A program made the position numbers and the translations under genes. Below, piece by piece: positions 6,264 to 8,877 of a stretch of DNA of 8,877 nt. The notes beneath the pieces are model-generated. The model did not search any database. It saw nothing but the letters and a program-made list of their open reading frames with translations, and was not told the DNA's origin. Source of the DNA: DATHRK01 sp035465395 (GTDB lineage Bacteria > Gemmatimonadota > Gemmatimonadetes > Longimicrobiales > RSA9); contig DATHRK010000011.1 of assembly GCA_035465395.1 (NCBI GenBank), positions 1-8,877 on the forward strand, written 5' to 3'. Every line of letters starts with the position of its first letter. Position 1 is the first letter of the stretch.

Positions 6264-8072
6264 TCAGTCCAGACCCACCAGCCGCATGAGCGCGAGCGCG
6301 TTCGTGGACGTGGCCAGCCCCGGCCGCAGCGTGTAGTCGAACGTCATACCGCCGTCGTCCCCGCCGCGGATGGTCTCCCGGAAGTGCACCGGGACGGCTG
6401 CTTCCGCGAGGGAGGCGTCGAGCAACTCGAGGTCGTGGGTCGTGACGGCGCCGATCGCGCCCGCGTCCAGCAGGTGCTCCAGCACCCGGCGCGCGGCGAC
6501 GCGGCGCTCCGCGGTGTTGGTCCCGTGGAGGATCTCGTCGAGCAGGAACAGGACCCGCCGGTCCGATCCGGCGTCGGCCGCATCGACCACCCCCTTCAAG
6601 CGCTCGAGCTCCGCCATGAAGAGCGACACTCCCCGCTCGAGGGAGTCGCGGATGCGGATGCTCGAGCGGACGTCGAGGGGGGGCATCCGCAGCGCCCGGG
6701 CGCACACGGGACCGCCGGCCTGCGCGAGCACCGCGTTCAGGCCGATGGCGCGGAGCAGCGTGCTCTTGCCGGACATGTTGGAGCCGGTGACGTGCAGGAA
6801 CGTCCCCGGCGGCCCCACGGCCACGTCGTTGGCGACCCGGACATCGTCCGCGAGCAGGGGGTGTCCCAACGCCTCCGCGCGCAGCGTCGGCTCGCCGTCC
6901 AGCACCGGCATCGCCCACCCGGGCTGGTCGTGCGCGAGCGTCGCCAGCGCCGAGACCGCCTCGAAGGTCCCCGCCGCCTCGAGCCATCCGGTCAGCCGCG
7001 CGCCCACCGCGCCGCGCCAGCGCTCCATCGCGGCGTGCACGTGCAGGTCCCACATGGTCGCGAGCTGGATCGGCAGGTAGAGCAGCCCCGAACGGCGCAG
7101 GTCCGACAGGTGCATCAACCGGTCGAGGTCGGCGATGCGGTCGGCCGGGTCGAGCCCGTCGGCCAGAAGCTCGGCCTGGAGCTCGGTCAGGAGCGGCGCC
7201 TTCAAGTCGGCCGAGGCGATCGCGTGCAGGAGCTCCGGGAAGCCCTCGAAGATCCCCTCGCGAGCGAACGCGCGCGTGAACGCGGACCGCGCCCGGGCGC
7301 CCGGCCCTGCGAAGGTGAGCGCCGTGGCCGCCAGCACGCCCAGCACCCACCAGCCCCGCTCCACCACCCCCGCCAGATCCAGGGCCGCCAGGAGCCACGT
7401 GGCCACCGGCAGCGCCCACGCCACGATCCGCGTCGCGGGACCGGGGCCCGGCGGCGGCCCCCCTTCGGCCCAGCGTACGAGCGGCGCCAGCTCCGACGCG
7501 CGCACCGTCCCGGCCCTCAGCGCGTGGGACGCCACCCGGTCGCGCAGGTCGACGTGCGCCGCGAGCTCGGCCACCGCGGCCTGTCGCGCGGCCAGAGCGT
7601 CCGGGGTCGACGGCTCCAGCAGCCAGGCGTGGAGCGTGGCCCGACCGGCGGGTGTGCCGATCGGCCCGAGGATCTGGACGAGGCCGGCGCGCCCGAACAC
7701 GTCGAGGTCCTCCGCGTAGGCGTGGACGGCGGCGTCCGCCGGTGGGGGCGCCAGTGGGAGCGCATCCCAATCCCGCGCGATGCGCGCGGGGCCGAGGCGA
7801 TTGAGTCTTTCCAGGGCCCCGAGGCGTTCGGCCTCGTCGCGACGCGACCGGTGCACGAGGACGGCGCCGACGAACGCGACGACCGCGAGGGCCAGAAGGG
7901 CGAAGGCGAGGCGAGAGGCCGTCTGCTCGGCCCAGAGGCCGCCGGCGATGGCCAGCGCGAACGTGGCGAGGCGCGCGTGCGATGCGAGCGTGGCGGCTCG
8001 CTCCGCGCGCTCGCGTTCGGCGGCGAAGCGCGCAGCGCGCTCGCGGTATGCAGCGGTGGGATCGGCGCCCAT
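6264..8072 (-). CDS. Membrane-anchored MutS-like ATPase
   Basis: A 602-residue protein with the MutS-type ABC ATPase domain at its C-terminus: Walker A TGSNMSGKST (429-438), the signature-like segment DSLERGVSLFMAELERLK (476-493), Walker B VLFLLDE (507-513), the following LHGTNTAER (515-523) and the switch TTHD (544-547). The middle (about 120-200 and 260-400) resembles the MutS core helices, for example GPIGTPAGRATLHAWLLEP and the clamp-like region up to WRGAVGARLTGWLEA. The mismatch-recognition and connector domains of housekeeping MutS (about 850 residues) are absent. Instead there are two hydrophobic hairpins, about 34-49 with 55-74, and 215-235 with 241-256, so it is probably an inner-membrane protein. 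It is therefore a MutS-fold paralogue with unknown function, not the repair MutS. The ATG at 8072 is the only sensible start upstream of the first helix; no strong Shine-Dalgarno is seen. A small membrane protein lies 51 bases upstream on the same strand and is probably co-transcribed. Confidence 0.85.
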   Translation of the reverse strand: MGADPTAAYRERAARFAAERERAERAATLASHARLATFALAIAGGLWAEQTASRLAFALLALAVVAFVGAVLVHRSRRDEAERLGALERLNRLGPARIARDWDALPLAPPPADAAVHAYAEDLDVFGRAGLVQILGPIGTPAGRATLHAWLLEPSTPDALAARQAAVAELAAHVDLRDRVASHALRAGTVRASELAPLVRWAEGGPPPGPGPATRIVAWALPVATWLLAALDLAGVVERGWWVLGVLAATALTFAGPGARARSAFTRAFAREGIFEGFPELLHAIASADLKAPLLTELQAELLADGLDPADRIADLDRLMHLSDLRRSGLLYLPIQLATMWDLHVHAAMERWRGAVGARLTGWLEAAGTFEAVSALATLAHDQPGWAMPVLDGEPTLRAEALGHPLLADDVRVANDVAVGPPGTFLHVTGSNMSGKSTLLRAIGLNAVLAQAGGPVCARALRMPPLDVRSSIRIRDSLERGVSLFMAELERLKGVVDAADAGSDRRVLFLLDEILHGTNTAERRVAARRVLEHLLDAGAIGAVTTHDLELLDASLAEAAVPVHFRETIRGGDDGGMTFDYTLRPGLATSTNALALMRLVGLD

Positions 8073-8123
8073 GACGCCGAAGGTTATCGCCCGATCAGGC
8101 GTCGGGCGCCAGGACCGCGGTCG

Positions 8124-8393
8124 TCAGGGCGAGCCGAGGCGCTTCCGGATCGCGCTCTGGCCGCGGTACACGCCGAAGCCGACGCCGCCGCCGACCGCGA
8201 CGGCGGTGACGCCACCGACGACCGGAAGCAACGCGACGATCGGCGCGGCGGCGAGCGCGGTCACCGCCCCGGCGACGACGGCCGCGGTGCGGCTCTGCGC
8301 CTTGTCCACGTAGGTCAGGCGGTTGCGCGTGAAGTCCTTCGACTTGATGTAGCTAACGGCGGTGGCCCCGCCGGCAATGAGCAGCTCGAACAT
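8124..8393 (-). CDS. Small membrane protein, unknown function
   Basis: An 89-residue protein that I do not recognise. Residues 1-15 (MFELLIAGGATAVSY) are hydrophobic, followed by a charged stretch KSKDFTRNRLTYVDKAQSR (17-35), then a long Ala/Val/Gly-rich region (36-76) that can form two membrane helices separated at about P57-G60, with glycines GGGVGFG near the end, and a basic tail YRGQSAIRKRLGSP. The gene has a good ribosome binding site: GGGAGGG (complement of 8399-8405) 5 bases before the ATG at 8393, which settles this start over an upstream ATG at 8492. It precedes the membrane MutS-like gene on the same strand by 51 bases, so the two may share a transcript and a membrane location. A glycine-rich hydrophobic hairpin also occurs in bacteriocin-like peptides, but there is no leader, export gene or immunity gene here to support that. 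Confidence 0.7.
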   Translation of the reverse strand: MFELLIAGGATAVSYIKSKDFTRNRLTYVDKAQSRTAAVVAGAVTALAAAPIVALLPVVGGVTAVAVGGGVGFGVYRGQSAIRKRLGSP

Positions 8394-8472
8394 GGTCGCC
8401 CTCCCAGGGTGCTCGTCGGCTATGCTTCTCCTACGCGCGTCGCGCGGGCCGGTTTCACGAGACGCAACCCCG

Positions 8473-8862
8473 ATGCTTCGATCCTGTCTCACCTGCGGAC
8501 ACCCCTTCGGCGAGGGCAGGCTGCCCGGGCTGCCACGGGGGACGCGCGTCGCCTACGGGCCGGACAAAGGCCGTTTGTGGCAGATCTGCGAGCGCTGCGG
8601 GGCCTGGAGCCTCGTCCCGATCGAAGCGCGCTGGGAGGCGCTGGAGCGCGAGGTTCGCGACCGGGGCCGGGCGCTCGCCTCGACGGAGCACGTCACGCTG
8701 CTGCGTGCGGGGGACCTCGACATCACGAGGGTCGGCCCGGCGCCCCGCGCGGAGGAGGCGTGGTGGCGGTTCGGCGAGCGCCTGCGCGCGCGCAGGTCGC
8801 GCTACCGACGGGGAGCTCGCACCGTAGGCGTGTCCAGCAGGTCGCTGCCAGGAGATCGCTGA
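8473..8862 (+). CDS. CxxC/CxxC zinc-ribbon-like protein, possibly truncated
   Basis: A 129-residue protein with two Cys pairs, C5-x2-C8 and C39-x2-C42, that could hold a zinc ion in a rubredoxin-like ribbon. The conserved-looking segments are GTRVAYGPDKGRLWQICERCGAWSLVPIEARWEALE (23-58), STEHVTLLRAG (70-80), and RAEEAWWRFGERLRARRSRYRRG (92-114). I recall longer hypothetical proteins in Gemmatimonadota with this pattern that continue after the WWRFG/Arg-rich part into a further C-terminal region; here the frame ends after 15 more residues of basic, Ser-rich sequence. All three forward frames carry a stop by 8872, so a single frameshift would not extend it inside this window. The ATG at 8473 lies just before the first CxxC; no clear Shine-Dalgarno is visible. 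It is divergent from the small membrane protein with 79 bases between. Function unknown; the fold is a reasonable inference. Confidence 0.7.
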   Translation: MLRSCLTCGHPFGEGRLPGLPRGTRVAYGPDKGRLWQICERCGAWSLVPIEARWEALEREVRDRGRALASTEHVTLLRAGDLDITRVGPAPRAEEAWWRFGERLRARRSRYRRGARTVGVSSRSLPGDR

Positions 8863-8877
8863 GAGAAGTCTAGAGCC

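Noticed and set aside
6264..8072. Housekeeping DNA mismatch repair MutS
   Set aside because: The protein is about 250 residues too short, lacks the mismatch-recognition domain and carries hydrophobic membrane-like segments.
8124..8393. Bacteriocin or toxin reading of the 89-residue glycine-rich membrane protein
   Set aside because: There is no double-glycine leader, transporter, immunity or antitoxin gene nearby, and the protein has a charged middle segment; a plain small membrane protein fits better.
6384..8873. 829-codon plus-strand open frame opposite the MutS-like gene
   Set aside because: It is antisense to a gene with complete ATPase motifs, its translation is low-complexity Arg/Gln/Gly-rich, and it overlaps two further supported genes. 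It is a GC-driven shadow.

Overview
The window is a gene-dense stretch of very GC-rich bacterial DNA with short intergenic gaps. I recognise nine protein genes and no RNA genes, insertion sequences, phage genes or CRISPR repeats. The gene content (MoxR, DUF58 and BatA-type proteins, DUF3179, a membrane-anchored MutS-like ATPase, and a CxxC/CxxC protein with an EAWWRFG motif) resembles Gemmatimonadota or a related environmental lineage. That placement is an inference from family memory, not a measured result.

Left part (1-1626, minus strand): a DUF58 protein is followed 6 bases later by a BatA-type membrane protein that runs off the left edge. These are two thirds of the common MoxR-DUF58-BatA module. 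The MoxR AAA+ ATPase is also present on the minus strand (3728-4828), but about 2.1 kb upstream of DUF58.

Centre (1823-3675, plus strand): the gap between moxR and DUF58 holds three plus-strand genes: a MarR-type regulator, a DinB-fold protein that overlaps its stop codon by ATGA, and a two-domain VOC (glyoxalase-like) protein. They look like a small regulated detoxification or stress cassette. The AT-rich divergent region between DUF58 and marR (about 1721-1772) carries a perfect 22-base palindrome and an adjoining imperfect one. These are good operator candidates for the MarR protein and are placed where they could affect both directions.

Right part: an exported DUF3179 protein (5049-6188, plus) faces a minus-strand pair made of a small two-helix membrane protein (8393-8124) followed by a membrane-anchored MutS-like ATPase (8072-6264). 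A short CxxC/CxxC protein (8473-8862, plus) closes the window. The two convergent gaps (3676-3727 and 6189-6263) each hold a GC-rich hairpin without a clear U-tract. No gene-free stretch exceeds 300 bases; the longest is 4829-5048, the divergent moxR/DUF3179 spacer, where I see only a modest ribosome binding site for DUF3179.

Nothing here is a clearly new defence or mobile system. The best leads are the tandem operator, the interruption of the MoxR module, and the membrane-embedded MutS-like ATPase with its small membrane partner.
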